64,000 nucleotides of DNA from Mugil cephalus (lineage: Eukaryota > Chordata > Actinopteri > Mugiliformes > Mugilidae). Of this stretch, positions 41,500 through 60,447 are shown one piece after another; position 1 is the first letter of the stretch, and every line of letters starts with the position of its first letter. The translations under genes and the position numbers were made by a program. A model generated the notes under the pieces. The model ran no database searches. It saw only the letters and a list, made by a program, of their open reading frames with translations, and was not told where the DNA came from. The stretch is taken from contig NC_061782.1 in assembly GCF_022458985.1 (NCBI RefSeq), positions 16,165,172 through 16,229,171 on the forward strand, in the 5' to 3' direction.

Positions 41500-42055
41500 G
41501 CGATAAAGCCGTGAGCGAACTTGCTTGGTGGGTGCTAATAAGATTTCCTTTTTTTCTCTCTCTCCTCCTCCTTTTGCCAATCAATCCATTAGGAAACAAT
41601 GCAGGTGAGCATAATGAAAGTGTTGTCCCAATAAAGTGCATCGATGGACAGCTGGGCAGCGGCCGGCTGATTGACTTTGCCTTGACATCTGGGAGGCCCG
41701 CTGGCCCCTGGCACGCGTATAGGCTGATGTCGCCATTTACATGCAAATTTAAGGAGATCATGAGGGCCTCGCCCCGTAAATTCACACAAAAAAGAAGACG
41801 TCACCCTCAATACGGAGGAGGCTCGTCCCGTCGAGACGGGAGGTCTGCGAAGTCACCCTGTACATTTTTATTGGAAAGCACGCGTCCCGGGGAGTTTGGT
41901 TTTTATATCAGTGGTCAGGCCCAAATCTGTGGGGGTTCATTCATTGTGATCACTGAAAAGAGGAGTGAGATAACAGGCCCCCGTGTCATCAGCCGGTCGT
42001 TTAAACGAGCATTCAGCCTGGCTCAGTGCGGCCAAGATGATCAGAGATAGTTTGC
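41500..42055 (+). promoter_or_regulatory. Candidate conserved enhancer block 5' of ebf3
   Basis: A repeat-free block of balanced composition in otherwise AT-rich DNA. It contains an octamer ATGCAAAT (41741-41748) and a short palindrome TCCCGTC-GA-GACGGGA near 41826. It keeps a chance 179-codon frame open (41511-42050), but the translation resembles no family and shows no exon logic. I read it as possible regulatory DNA; conservation is untested. Confidence 0.3.
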
Positions 42056-44125
42056 ACTTGTTTCCCCTTCTTGTCACCCATCACTTACCTCCAGCATGCT
42101 GTTGAAAAAAAAAAAAAGAAAAAAAAAGAAAGAAAAAAAAATCTTTTAGGGTTGAGCAATGAGAAAATGTGACCGAGATCCTGTAATCCCACGCTCGTGC
42201 AAAGTTTCCATGCATGCAACCACTAAAACAAACGGGGATCAACATTTCTTTTTATTTTGATGCTAACATTTCACCTAATGATGAAGAGCGCATTTTCCAC
42301 GGTGTAAGCCCACCACGCAGATGATCCCACAGAATGAGCTGAGACGGATTCAGGCTCCGCGCCTCAGTGTGTGCAGCAGCTGACTCCCTCTCTCCACGTC
42401 CAGATGGCTCCTGCACACAGATTTGCATTCATTTTCCTTTAATATCTTCTGAAATAGCGGGGCAGCTGCATTTGTTGTCAAATACGGTTTAAAACTCCCT
42501 TTCAGGACAGCATCGTTACCTACGTGACGGGTGTGGAGATCCATTTTCCCTCTCCAGTCAACAGTATCAGATCTAAGAGGATTTGTCTCAAAGTCTCCTA
42601 ATTTGATAATCAGATTTAAATCGCCTTGGTGCGTGTAATCAGGGGTTAAGTTCTAATAAGCGACTTGAAACTGTGCAAAAAAGCATAGAGAGTTCTGTGC
42701 TAAAAAGATATTTGCAATCTCGGTGGAACAGACAAAAACATTTACGACGTTGCGTCTCGTTTTGTTTCATCTATATGAAAAAAAAAAAAAACAATTAACA
42801 AAAAGAAAACCTGAGCTTTTCTTGCTTTTTTCCCCTACACAAATTAAAACAAAGATTTTTCTTAAATAATAAAAACCTAAAAAAAAAATCCACACCCTCA
42901 TTTTGTGACTGGGCAATTTGGCAATAGGCTAGATTGTGTAGAGGTGAAAGCAACAGCTTATAATTCACTTATCTTTGGCAGCAGCTATTAACCCTCAGCA
43001 CCAGCTAGATAGATTGCTCAGGATATAGCTCACATCTCTCTTCCTCGCACCCTCCCCTCTCTCCATCCATCCTCTCCCCCCCTTTTCAGCACTAATGAAC
43101 CGAATTGCTTGCTTGTCCCTCTCGGACAGTGTCGGACATGTAGGCAGTTGGCTCTTTAAAAATGATTAAGATGTTTCTGATTATTACTGATTTAACGGGA
43201 CGTGCATGAAACAAGGAAGACACAGAGCCACGGATTTCCTGAAGTTGGTTTAATGTCATGAGACACTCTGAATTCTACTCCATAAAAGAGGTCTGACTTT
43301 ATCTCCAGCAAAAGTAACTGATTTCTTTTGACGTTAATAGTATGGGTGCCAAAAAGATAAAACCACATGATACCCAAACTTTGGCTCTTTTACTTTTGTC
43401 TCAATAACTCAACAGCAAATCTCACCGCAATACAAAACAACTGAGAGTCAATTATGTGTTGTTTAAAAGAAAATACAAAATAATAATAATAAAAAAAAAT
43501 CTCAATGAAAAGTTTATGTAAATGAATAGATTTATAACCGTGTCTGATTCTCGGGAAATCAGCCTCGTGTTAATTACATTTTAATTACAATAAAACAACC
43601 CGCAGCGTAGGGTCAGAACGCACAATAAAAAAATATATCAATTAAATGAAGAAACATGATCTGCCATCAATGAAATATGATTTATGGCCTCACAGCTAGT
43701 GAGATGTTTTCGATACGTCGAACAACCTCATCAAAGTCAATTGGCAGTGATGATAAGAAACTGAATGTAATAAATATATCAAATAATTTTAATCCGGCGT
43801 GATAAAAGGAAAAAAAAGGAAAGAAAGAAAAGCCAATCACGGAAATTGCAATCATTAGGCCAGCAGAAAAATAATAAGCAACGCAGAATCCCGAGTTATT
43901 GTTATTATTTTTATACATTGTTAATTTTTATTATTATTATTTTTCCTCATTATGTGTGATGGTTACACCCGGCTGAATTTTCCATATCATTAAAAAAATC
44001 AAACTCACCACATATAGGGCCTAAGCAAGAGGAAAAGTGGAGCGAATGAGTGTTCTCAGGCTGCTGCACTATGGGGCTGTACCCGTACAGTGGAGCGCCA
44101 CTGCCTGACAGGAACCGTCACAGCT

Positions 44126-44135
44126 CCATATATGG
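44126..44135. promoter_or_regulatory. ebf3: CArG box (SRF site) upstream of ebf3
   Basis: CCATATATGG is a perfect CC(A/T)6GG palindrome about 660 bp before the ebf3 start codon. It is followed by a CCACGCCCC KLF/SP-type box at 44142-44150. Predicted site only. Confidence 0.5.
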
Positions 44136-44797
44136 TCAAAACCACGCCCCTTCAGCGTCATATTCTGACAGCGCCTCTCCCGTGGGTTTAGAGTTTTGGC
44201 TCCCGGGAAAGATTTCAGTCCTCGGGGAAAGAGGGCTTAGTTTTGCATGTTCCCATCCATCCTGCACGACGCGAAAGGGCCCCTTATCCACCTCTCCTGT
44301 GTACTAGGAACACCTCCACTGGTGATCAGCCTTTGCCTGTGTTTGTCTTGTGGAGAAGCAGCAGCACCTTTTCAGGAGTGGGTTTTTTATTCAACAAGAA
44401 GTCCTGAAGGTTTTGGATGCGGGTGCTTCAGGGATGTGGGCACTTTGAGAGCAGCATCACCCACAAACACAAACAACTGCCATCGATTTTTCTGTGAATA
44501 GCACAAAAAAAAAGAAAAAAAAAGAAGAACAATAGCAACACAAAAAATCTTGTCTATTGAACAATTCACTTTTCCAGTCTGTGGATACCGCTCTAACTAA
44601 GTACAGCACTTTGAGAATTGTTCACATCGGACGGACTGAAGAGGGAGGCAAGACCTGTGGACCGGGTTTTCCCTCGCAAGTCTGAATCGGCTCTCGCTAC
44701 TTATCCCGTGAAAAAAAACAAACCCTGAAGGATAACACGCTTGGACGTTTATTTCCCTAATTTCGCAGGAGGCTCTTTTTCACGCAAATTGTCCTAA

Positions 44798-49685
<4,888 letters not shown>

Positions 49686-51153
49686 TAGGCTGTGTGCTTC
49701 TTCTTCTTCTCCTCCTTCTTCTCCTGTGCACGTGAACGCCGGGAAGTGAATGAGTGAGCGTCAGACTGATTAAATGAATGAGTGGCTGAGCGGTTGAGCA
49801 GGCGCGTGGATGAGCTAGTGAACAAATTAGTTTCCTCCCGGTGTACCAGACGGCCCAGTTGGGCTGACTTGCATCTTATAGCCCCACAGTGTGGGAGCTG
49901 GGGGTGAGTCTGTGTGAGTGGCTGAGGGGCGTCTTTCCCAGGTACCTGTGCACCGAGGGGCGGTCACCACCTGGATAGGGTTTGTTCAATCACAGGTGGT
50001 TCAATCACTAGAGGATCATGCTGGGAATACACCTAATTAGCTTAGGCGACTTCGCATTTATTTGGCTGGCTTCCTCTCTTTGTTTATGACAGTGACGCTC
50101 GCACTGTCAATAGTTGTTTTTTCATTGACTGTTTCCTTCTCCCGAGTTAGCTGTGAGCTTGATGCCATTAAAGTTTTGTTTTAGGAGGGATAAACATTTT
50201 ATGTCTGCTGTTTTGTTCTGCACCTTCAGGGAAGTTGCCACATCTATATTACCTTCTTCACCGCTTCCTAAAGAGGGAGAATAAATGGCCCTCTTCCAGG
50301 CATTGACATTTTTCTCACACCGCGGGTTCCCGGTCGTTGTGAATATGTTTCGGTAGGTGGATGGGGCCGAGCGTGTTTATGTGCGGTGGATATAGAGGTG
50401 AGGCAGGGGGTGTAGTTTGAGCGTCGATCTCAATGTAACTCTCACCACGTAGTAGGGAGAGACAGCAATGCTAATGTTTGACTAGCCGGAATCACTGTTT
50501 GCTTAGTGGAGAATGCCTGGTATCTGACAGAGGGGACAACTCTCTTATTAGTAATCAAATAGGGCTGAGCAGTTGTTGCTGCCACTCTACTCCAGCGGCT
50601 TCTCATGCATCAGGAAGTAGGAGCTGGCTGCCCTGGGAGCCTGGATGGATTACCAGAGCTACTGCTGTCTGAAGTCAAACTCACACAGACACACACATGT
50701 AGATAAACGCAGATGCACACGCGGGCGAGGGCAAAAAAAATGCAGACAGACACACAAGCACATCCTCTTCGGTGGCGCTCGGATCTTGCTTAAGCTGCTG
50801 AATGTTTATATTCTTTATGGCAGAATCAATGCACGCACCATATACTGCAATGCAAGGGCAGAGCTTTTTTTTTATGCCGTGTCCGATGCCACATCATGGA
50901 TCCCTTAATTCATTTGCTGGGTGCATTTGTTAGCGACGGGAGCACAGCGCGGGCATTAACATATAACTTGAGACGTCTACTTTGCCCGACTTCCGCCGCT
51001 TTCATGTTTGTCTTTGTGTCGCTCCGCTGCCTTTTACTGTTTAGAGTTTCGCGCACCATTGTTCTTCAATCTGCCGGACAAAACGTGTAACTTAAGTACA
51101 ATAAGCAAAATGAATGCGCGGAGAATTAAAGTCAAGAAGAGGGGTGGGAAAAG

Positions 51154-51186
51154 AAAAAAAAAAAAGAAGAAGAAGAAGAAGAGGGG
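51154..51186. repeat. (A)n/(GAA)n purine tract
   Basis: A-rich run followed by about seven GAA units: a low-complexity polypurine tract in ebf3 intron 6. Confidence 0.85.
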
Positions 51187-54100
51187 GTAAAAAAGAAGCG
51201 GATGGATATTGTAAGCTCAACTGGCTCGGGGAGGGCTCGGATTTTCATTGTGACGAGCCTGAATAGGAGTAGAGTATCCCTTTCCTTGCACAATGAGCAG
51301 CTCTGTTGAAACACAAAAGCATATGTTCCTCATTAGACCCTCCCATTGTCTCCATGTCGTAACTATGAGCCCGTCAGCTCACCCTAACAGACCCACACAG
51401 GTTCCCAGTGACTGAGGGAGGCTCGCAGAGAGGGGTGCTTGTGAAAGGTTGCAGGGTTTAGCAAGAGTTACGGACATGACCTGAGCACACTGTAGGCTCC
51501 CCGCATTAGATTATTTACTGCAATTACTCGAGTGTCCCTGCCGTGCACATGGGTAAGCTTTTAGTTAAAGCTTCCATGTTTTACAGCCATTTCTGTTACA
51601 TCTGTCATTTTCTCATGCACATCATTACAGGCACCTGTGCTGCGGTCGCTGCTGGCAGAAACTGATTATTTCCAATTGAGTAGAACATAGTTGAGTGACA
51701 TAAACCTAGAGGAGAGGTTTGATTGTTGGATCAGGCACGTCTCATCTGTCTACAATTACAGTATGAAAACCAGCTAGCGCTGCCACATTTCCTAGAGAAA
51801 CAGTAGCATGGCCGAACCTTAAGAAACAGATTTGGAGTGAATCATTGATGGCGTTCGTTCTCTGTAACATTTTCCCAGATGGTAAGAGGGGAAAGCGCAC
51901 ACAGCTAGCTGGCATCTAGCAAGACATTAACTGGCGTTCCCATGGATCTGGCATATCCAACGGAGTTTGGGAAACTTATCATTCCAAATGTGTCCTATTT
52001 TCCTGCGGTCAAGCCAGACATCTGTTTACCCTATTTTCTCTCTGAGTTTTGATACAGATTTTCACTCAGATTTTTGAAGAGGAAGGATTCTCTTTAAAAA
52101 AAAAAAAAAAGTTAGTTAGATATAGGCCCAACAGCTGTCACAAAGTTTCAGCTCTGCTTGGTCTTTAAATATTTCAGCACGCACATTTGATGCCCTTGCA
52201 TTATTCATACTCATTTTTTGGATGAAGAAAGACCCTATTTTTTACTACATTTGGGTTTACGAATGTTGCAACTCGAGTTAAAGTATCTTCTGAATAAAAA
52301 AAAAAAAACAAGTCTGCAAGTAGGATGAGCACACGTACTCTTTCTTCTAGCGCCAAATCGGCAAATTAAAAAAAAATCCAAATGCGGCTTACATTTAATA
52401 AAAGAAAGTAAATGTAGCGATAACGCATCACTTTGCAGGCTCATATAATCATCTCTCTTTTTTTATTTTTTTATTTTTTTATAAATCCAGCAGCGCTACA
52501 TATGTCACATTTATAAGTTAATGGTGCTTTAAACTAAGTGGGGGTGTAGGTTTATTTGGTCGGTAATTTGATTCTTTAGAAATATAGTGATGAGGTACCC
52601 GATATCTGATTAGATGGCTTTCCCATTTACAGTACACATAGTGTATCACCAAACGTAACTCAATTTACGATGACTCCTCCGGTCTAGTATCTGTCCTCAC
52701 TCTCTTGCATATTGACTTTGTCTTCTCTTGTGTGAAAGATTAGATACATTGTTTGGGCTTACACATGGATTTTGTAATAAGACTGCGCATGTTGTTGAAA
52801 GAGGAGAGAAAACGGCTCATTCCGCCTGCCCGGGTTCAAAGGTCGCATTTCATCTGGGAATCTGCAGCGATTTGAGCAAGAGGAACCGAGCAGATGTGTT
52901 GTCACTGCGTATTCTGGCCGCGTATGAATTTTGAGTTTAACGTACACTCAGTTTAACATCCTGTGTCAATTTACGCAGCCTTTCACAAATAGATTCTGGA
53001 CCTGATCTAAACATGTCAGCTCCATTTATTCCGGTGGCTACAGCGCTCCCTTTCACTTCCTGTCACAAAGGTCAAAGAGCACCGACCTTTGGAGTGCAGC
53101 CCAGCCACTGAATAATTCATGACATTGACTTGTTTTTCCCCTTATTTTTCCCCTTGTCTGTTTTTTTTCCTCTTTTTTTTTCTTTTTTTTTTTTTTTTGG
53201 TCAGCACACATGGTAGTGCTGTGGGAAGCTTTTATTCATTTAGCTCATTTATAAAGGCCTCGCCGCACCTGTTCGCGTGTTAATGCAATTAAATTTTGGC
53301 CTAATGTAAATTTTGCTTAGCTTTCTGTTATGTCCCTCATTAGCGAGCCCGTATTTTCTAAATGACTTTGCGTTATCGTTCATTTGTGGAACACCTACGA
53401 GGTCATTTCCCAGACTTGTTGTCAAGTTGTTTACCAGAAACAAAAGACCGCAGCCTTAGAACGTCTCACATGTGGTTCCCTCGGCCTTCTTAGGAACAAA
53501 TCGGAAAATTTGTGTGCTCCCATCTGGTTTTTGCAAAACCGTGATTACCTCCAAAAGCTGAACAAATGCCAGTATTTATAAGGTCAGCCCTTTATGTGGA
53601 AATGTGATGTAAATGAGAATCAGCGAAAGGGGACATTAAACAAAATTAAATTCATTGTCTCCTTTAATGTCATTTACATTTTTGGCTAAGCCCTGGACTG
53701 TCAAAGAGGATTTCTAAAACCATTTTAATTGCACATCAGCATTGGAAAAGAGGGTGTGTGTTCACCGAGCGGCTGTCTTGATAACCTGCGAAGGGAAGCC
53801 TGTTTATGAAGTACCTAAATGACATGTTTTCACTGCATCTGCAGAGGGGCAATTAAGATGGCACTCGGTAGGTAGTGTTAATCTAGCATTGTGCTCCCAC
53901 CATCCATAATGAAAATGATTCAGCGGATGGGGTCACCGTTGTGATTTAGAGTTGATTGCTGCAGGTGTTCCTTGTTTTCTTAACATTATTCCGCTGAGCT
54001 GCTGGGCCCGCGCCGCGATGTTTTTTAGGCTTTACTGTGAGTCATTTAAAGCTGTTAACTTGTAGAGGAAATGCTCTCTTATTACATTACACACACCTTA

Positions 54101-55029
54101 TTATTTGTGGCTTAATAACTCCGTCGCGGCGCTGTATTTATGGCCGCGTTTGGTGTAATTCATGAGACAGATGTGAGCTTTTGACGCCCATTGAGAAACG
54201 GGAGAATAAACTGGCCACCCCTGCCTGAGTCGACGTGCTGTTTGAGTGAAGCCTGTCTCCTCGCGAGCCAAAGTGGGAAGAGCAGGAAGTGTTGAGAGCG
54301 AAAGCTGTACTTGGCAGCCCTCCTTTGGCTTGCACTTGCCGAAAAATGAAACCCAGACCCTCTCCGCAGCTCCAGAGCCAGAACCTCCTTCCCAGTGCTC
54401 CAACATCCAGGATTGGGTAATACTGTTCACTAAGCAAAACATTACCTCAAATTATTCTCGCCCTGTTTTCTATTCCCTCCTCCCTCATGTCGGTTTTATC
54501 GCAGTTTGTAAATGTCAAGACACGTACAAAGACGCACAGTATAAATGATATTTTCCAAATTATGCTCACATGTTTGGGTTCACATGAGTGGCGGCTGAAT
54601 GTAACGTGGTGCCTGACGTTCCCGAGGGAGACCCACCTCACTAGGGTAGGATTCCCCAGTGGCATCAGCTAATGGCAAGACTTGACAACAGCAGAGAAGC
54701 CGGGGGTGTTGTGTTTTACTAGCGCTGAGCAGGGGTGATGACTTTAACATGTGTGCAGAGAAAGACGGAGATGTTTGTGCGGCGTGTGTGCGTGCGCTTC
54801 GTGTGTGTTGCGCGCACGCGCTGTGCTAAAGAGAGAGGTGTGCAGTACGAAAGAGTGGCGCGGGCCAACAGAGCGACGGATTCGGCTCCAGCTTGACGGC
54901 AGTGAAAGACGAAACATGGTTCCACATGTGTTGAGAAAGAGCAGTCCATCTGTCCATGGAGACAACCCCTCCCCCCTTCACCACCCCTTCTCTTTCCCTC
55001 TTTCCCTCTCTTCCTCTTCTTCTGCCCCT

Positions 55030-55058
55030 CCACCACCACCACCACCACCACCACCACC
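55030..55058. repeat. (CCA)n trinucleotide repeat
   Basis: About nine to ten CCA/CAC units in a pyrimidine-rich stretch of ebf3 intron 6. Intronic, so not protein coding. Confidence 0.9.
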
Positions 55059-55174
55059 CCCTCTCTTCCTCAGTCTTTACTCCCCTGGTTCACTGCTGAC
55101 AGAAACAAGGCCAGAGCTGGGGTGATGGGATGAATGCTGGGCCAAGAGCAACACTGGACCTTGTATACACACAG

Positions 55175-55204
55175 TCACACACACACACACACATACACAC
55201 ACAT
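55175..55204. repeat. CA microsatellite
   Basis: CA repeat interrupted once by a T, in ebf3 intron 6. Confidence 0.9.
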
Positions 55205-57703
55205 GCTGAAGAGGAATAAGAAAAAGGTTATCAAAGATTCTTTTGGTGTTTGTTTTTGTATGTTAAAGTTCCCTATCTTCGGTTGCATGCGCGGAATTAG
55301 TGCGCCGCGGCGCTGATTCGAATCCAGCTGTGGAGCAACGTAAGTCATTTATTCTGATATTATGAAAGAAAACAATTATTCACTTCTTCCTGACGCCGCG
55401 CTGCGATGAGCCAACGAGGTGAAAATCGTGCATTATTGAAAATTAAATCTGGAGTAAATAAAACATGCCACTCTTTGTCAAATATTTAGCAGCTCTGCTT
55501 TATAATTAAACTTCGTGGCTGTTTCGAAGACGCTGTTGTGAAGACTTAAAGCATTAATGACGCAAGAGCTTTGTCAAACAGCTCCCGATTCTGTGAATCA
55601 CATTTAGGTCACTTAGACCTGTGTTATTTTTTGCCTTTTTTTCCCCCCTCTTCTTCCCCTGAAAAAGGGTCTCCTTTCTTTCTTTTGGCATGTTCTCACT
55701 CCTATTCAATCCTTATTAGGTTTCTCCTAATTGTCAAACAAACTGTTGGGTCAACCTCAGTCGTATCTGGCCGTAAAACAGCACATTAGGCCCTGGTGAG
55801 GGATATATGTGGTATTTCATCGGAGACGGAGTAATGCTGGGGTTTTATGGTTAAGTACCAGTTCACGCCCACGCCATTTGTTTCGCATTAGAGTGGAGGT
55901 TTTGTAAATCAGATCAATATGTTCGCTGAGATGCGATTCCATGTTGGGATCTCCCGAGTCGTTCTTTCCTCAAGTATTTTTCTTAGGGGACTGGTTGTCG
56001 ATGCACACTCCTCCTCCTCCTCCTCCTCCCCCCCACACCCCCTCCCCGCCCATCCTTGCCTTTTTCCCCCTACCTCTGTCAGCTCCTCCCTCCACCTCCA
56101 CCTCAATCTATTTCCATTTTCTGAATGTAGCAATTTGTAGTGTGACACGGGCGAGATTAGGATGGGAAGCAGTCTGAAGATTTCATCGGACATGGTCCTG
56201 CTCCCGCTGGTGTGAGGTCACAGGACAAAGACGGGGGGAATTCAGGGATGGGGTCATCAGTTACCTCGGGGAAACGAGCTGGTCTGCTGGCTGCTCTGCT
56301 GGCCCCAGGGGTGCCCGGGATGTATCGGAGGAGAAGCCCCTGAGAAAGAGCCCTGAACCAGTGTCATTTATTAAAAGTGACAAGTTATTTCTAACTATAG
56401 CTCTGTTTTTATTGTTTTACAATGCTGTCGTTTGGAACAGTGCCCCTCTGTGTAAGAATCACAAACAAGTGATGAATGAACCAGGTGTCCGGCTTTTTTA
56501 ACATACGCACAAACGTGCGTGCGCGCGCGCTCGATGCGCCTCGCCGTCGTTACGTTACATCATGCTATTTTGTCGCTGTTCTAAATTAAAAAAGGGTTTA
56601 ATAAAGATCGGCCGCATGATAGAGTGTAATGAAAATATTTCACCATCCACCAGTTTTCTTCAGGACATTTGTTCAGTAAATTAAAAACAGCTTACAGTAT
56701 GAATCTCGAGCTGACCTCTGCATAATCAGAACCAGAAGTTCCACCGAACATGACCACGCTGTGGTGTGTGTGTGCGGAGAGTGAAGCTTTCAGCTTTCAC
56801 CGTTTGAGTTTGTTAGCTGTACTCATTTATTCCGGGGGGTTTCTTTCTACAGAAAAACATAAAATTCACACTAATAATGGTGTATTTATTCAATGTTTGA
56901 CCAGAGCTCTTCATTGAGGGTCACCGAGGCACTCTGCTCCCCCTTTTCTTTTTACTGCCTGCCCCAACTGCGTTAATGATATATGACAGAAATTTCCTTG
57001 TGCTGGTTCAGTGGCAAGAAAGGTCCTGGCTAGTCTATATCAATCCATCTGACTTATGTTCCCATGTCTTGAATTACCGCTTGATGGAAACCTGCTGCTC
57101 GCTTCTCTTGCCAATTGAAATCAGATCTCCTCCACAGCCTGGTGTGATATTGATCCATATTCAACACCCAGGCTGCAGATCGATCAGTATTGATTTACAA
57201 TAAAAAACACTCCTCTGCTTGTTCAGCACCGCGATCGATACCTTAAAGCAAAGGGGGAAAAAATTTAAAAAGAAGAAAAACAGGACTGTGCTTTTTACCA
57301 TGCAGTGACCAGCTGGAATATATAAAAATGAGAGGAGATGTTTCATTTCATTAGAGCAGTATGAATGTAAGTGGCCAAACCTTGACCACACCAGCGACCA
57401 GCAACCACGTCCGCGGTGAACAATGATCCCCTCCCGCCATGCGAGACAAAGCAATAAAAATGGTTTAACAGGATGACACTTCTATAAGGACTCATTTATT
57501 GAAGGAGGTGTGTCTGTTTCTGAATTAGTGGCACATCTGCACTGCAGTTGGGAGTGCTAAAACTGTCACATCAAATCTATCAGAAAATTGAAATGGAATG
57601 CTAAAAGTGGAGGATCACTTTAGCTTGATTTCGGCTTGTTAACACGATGACATGATTTCCTGTGGTTTTGATATTAATTCGCGTCTCGTCCTCCATCCCA
57701 CCC

Positions 57704-57732
57704 GCGCGCACACACACACACACACACACACA
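57704..57732. repeat. (CG)(CA)n microsatellite
   Basis: CGCGCG leading into a perfect CA run: alternating purine/pyrimidine DNA with Z-forming potential. Confidence 0.9.
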
Positions 57733-60409
57733 GGTCGGGCCCCCGCCTCCCACGCGGCCGTCATTAGGGCCCGGTACAATGCCGAACACATTGGAACGGC
57801 CTACGACGACCTATTGAGCTCCATCCAGATCCACTTTCCTCCCTGTCACATCTTAGTCCTAATCTCTCGGACTTCCTCTCCTCTGCCAAATAACTGTTCC
57901 CATCCAGCAGGTCCCAGCAATGGCCCGGCCTGCCAACATCTGAAAGTTATTATCCCCAATCTCTGACATCCAGGAGTTTACAGTTATATAATGATGGGGA
58001 AAACCACATGTCCCCAGAGGCAGAGAACATTTTTGAGATGCCTCCCCATCTGTTTTGGGGGAGCTGCCCATTTTGGGCCAAACTCAGAATGGCAGGCAGG
58101 CAGATATTTTTTTGTAATCTTTTATTTTCGACCACTGTAACAGGCCAGTCTGGGAGTCATTATATGGGGTGATAAAGCAAATCCAATTGGGTCAGGTTCC
58201 CCTGCGCGCGGCGCTGGTGGCACCGGCTCGCCCTGCCTCGCTGCTCGTCCCTGACTGTGTAAGTGGTGGTTGTTTGTTTGTCCTGGAGAGGCTGGGCTGG
58301 GGGACTAATGCAAGCCCGGGGGCCAGCCAGGTCGGAGGCGACGGTAAACCCGAGCTGCCTGGTGCAGCGGTGCTCCCTCGCTGCTGGCTCGGCCTTGTTT
58401 GGACTGCAGCTCCGGTTTGCTTTCTTAGAGGGAAGCTGAGACTCCGTAATCATTGAGCCTTTCGCTCGGGTGGGGAGCGCGGCCGAGACCAGAGGGAGTG
58501 ATGACATAGGTCCGCAGAGGCCTGGCCCGGTCCACCCCTGCTGCTCTTAGCGTATTTATTTTCTCTTCTCATTGTATGGTTTAAGTCACACCATATTAAG
58601 TTCGAACCTCATGCACGTGCATATGCACTCAGATGTGTTGAGGTGCGTGGCCTAAAGCTGTAGGCTTTGTTTTTACTAATAATGCTAGGGATTAGTGACT
58701 TGCTGACCTCAGTGTAATCTTTATTAGTCTGTTAACCATACACTCTGGTTATGAAGCAGCTCCACCTGACATGTGCGCGGTTAAACAGCTCAGCTTAATG
58801 GGAGACTAACACAATAGCGTGCTTTTGTTAAATCAATAAGCAGGATGCTCGTTCATGTTATAGTCAAATGTGTTGTTCTCCCAAATCCTGCACATTTAGA
58901 TCATTTAAGACGCACATCTCACCTCCTGGGAACTCCCTCGAAAATGTTTTATTCAGCATCAGCGCCCTGTTCTGTTTTGTTACGGTATTGAAATGGGTTG
59001 TCGATTCGAATAGAGTCAACCTGGTGGGCCAATCTCACTGTAGCCAGTGGAGAGTGAAAGCCATCTCTGCAGCATAGGCTTCACCAGAACACACACAGAG
59101 ATTGAACGAGGGGGGCAGTGAGAGCGAGAGTGCGTTCTCCAGATGGAGATCCCAGATATGGGGGAAAATGTCCGGGCCATTTTCCAGGCTTTCCATAATG
59201 GGAATCTACCCCTTGCTTGCTTATTAAGTTGTGCACACAAGGAGGAGTGAAGAGAGAGATGGAGAGGAAAGGAGATAAGGGCAGGCGAGGCGAGAGATGG
59301 ACAACCTGCGTGGCGTCACCTCTCTGTTGTAAGTGTCAAGCAGACCCTGTCGGAGAAATCACAGGTCATGTGGATAGATGATTGTCAAAGCTCCGCAGCG
59401 ATATGAGGGTTTTCCTTTTTTTTCTTTCTTTTTTTTTCTTTGAGCCGCGGAGGCGCATGATAAGATTTGTTTTTGTTTTCCGCTGGAGAGGGAGAAAGTA
59501 TGACGTTCAGGTCAGGGAGGTCGGCTCCGGGGGTCAAAGGGTCACAGCCTTTTCGGTACCTGAGTAACCTCACATGGCTAAGCCATTTCTCAGGCTCCCT
59601 GAAATGATGGTGGGGTGCGGAGAGGAGAGGGGGGCGGGTTGAAGGGGTGGGTAGGAGAGTGATCTATCAGCAGCAGCAGGAGACATGCAGACAGCATGGC
59701 AGCTACTGCAGCTAAACAGAGTGAGACAGATAGGCAGGAGTCTCTCATACGTAACACCGGGAGCTTTAAGAAGACAGCGCTGAGTGTTATGGATGCTTGA
59801 CATTGACCCTTTATCCGGAGATGGTGAATTTATCAAGGTTGTAGTACAATGGTGTATTTGTTTGTAAATTATTTAGTTCACTGGGTGAAATGCTACTTTC
59901 CTCACATAACACTTGCCACTTTTGAAAGATAAGAGCAATCTTTTTCTGTTCTCCTTTTTGCGCTCCTTGTCAGCCGTTTTCTACAAGGCGCAGAATTTAG
60001 GTGATCATATTTTGAACACTGTCAGTTCTATCAAGTCAAATCTACTTTATAAAGAGGCGAGGGGAGGGAGGGGAAAAAAAAAAGCTCTGAAGCTTACATT
60101 TTTCTCCAAGAGAAATATTTGTGTACAGATAGGCCTGTCATTCTGCGAAACAACATTCATGATTCTTTTATTGGTGCACAGCCATCACCCCCCTCTCTTC
60201 CTCTGTGGAAAAAAGGGCTAGTCTACAAAGTGGCTTTTTGTCGTTTGAGAGAAGTAAACTTCATCAGGTCGACGGCGAGGTGTGCTTCACATGTCACTCA
60301 GTCGAGCTCCCTCCTAATGAAATGCTGCATACAGATTTCTGCCTGCGGGCTCAGGGGGATAAGACCGTGGTAACAGAATGAAACAAACCCCTTCCCATTC
60401 CCTTCACTC

Positions 60410-60447
60410 ACACACACACACACACAAAAACATCACGCGCAAACACA

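Larger units (their letters stand above)
32340..44050. other. Gene desert between ppp2r2d and ebf3
   Basis: About 11.7 kb with no supportable coding gene. It holds simple repeats (A23 at 36895-36917, AT-rich run 39859-39895, CA runs near 35263 and 35480) and likely control DNA for ebf3. The best candidate block is 41500-42050, described separately. The rest is AT-rich, with short open frames lacking splice logic or family resemblance. Confidence 0.6.

Noticed and set aside
41511-42050. 179-codon open frame on the + strand
   Set aside because: The longest frame outside the genes, but the translation resembles no family, has no splice or poly(A) context, and is better explained as chance openness in a constrained non-coding block.
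54751-55125. 124-codon frame with a proline run
   Set aside because: The proline run is just the CCA microsatellite in ebf3 intron 6; the rest shows no family.
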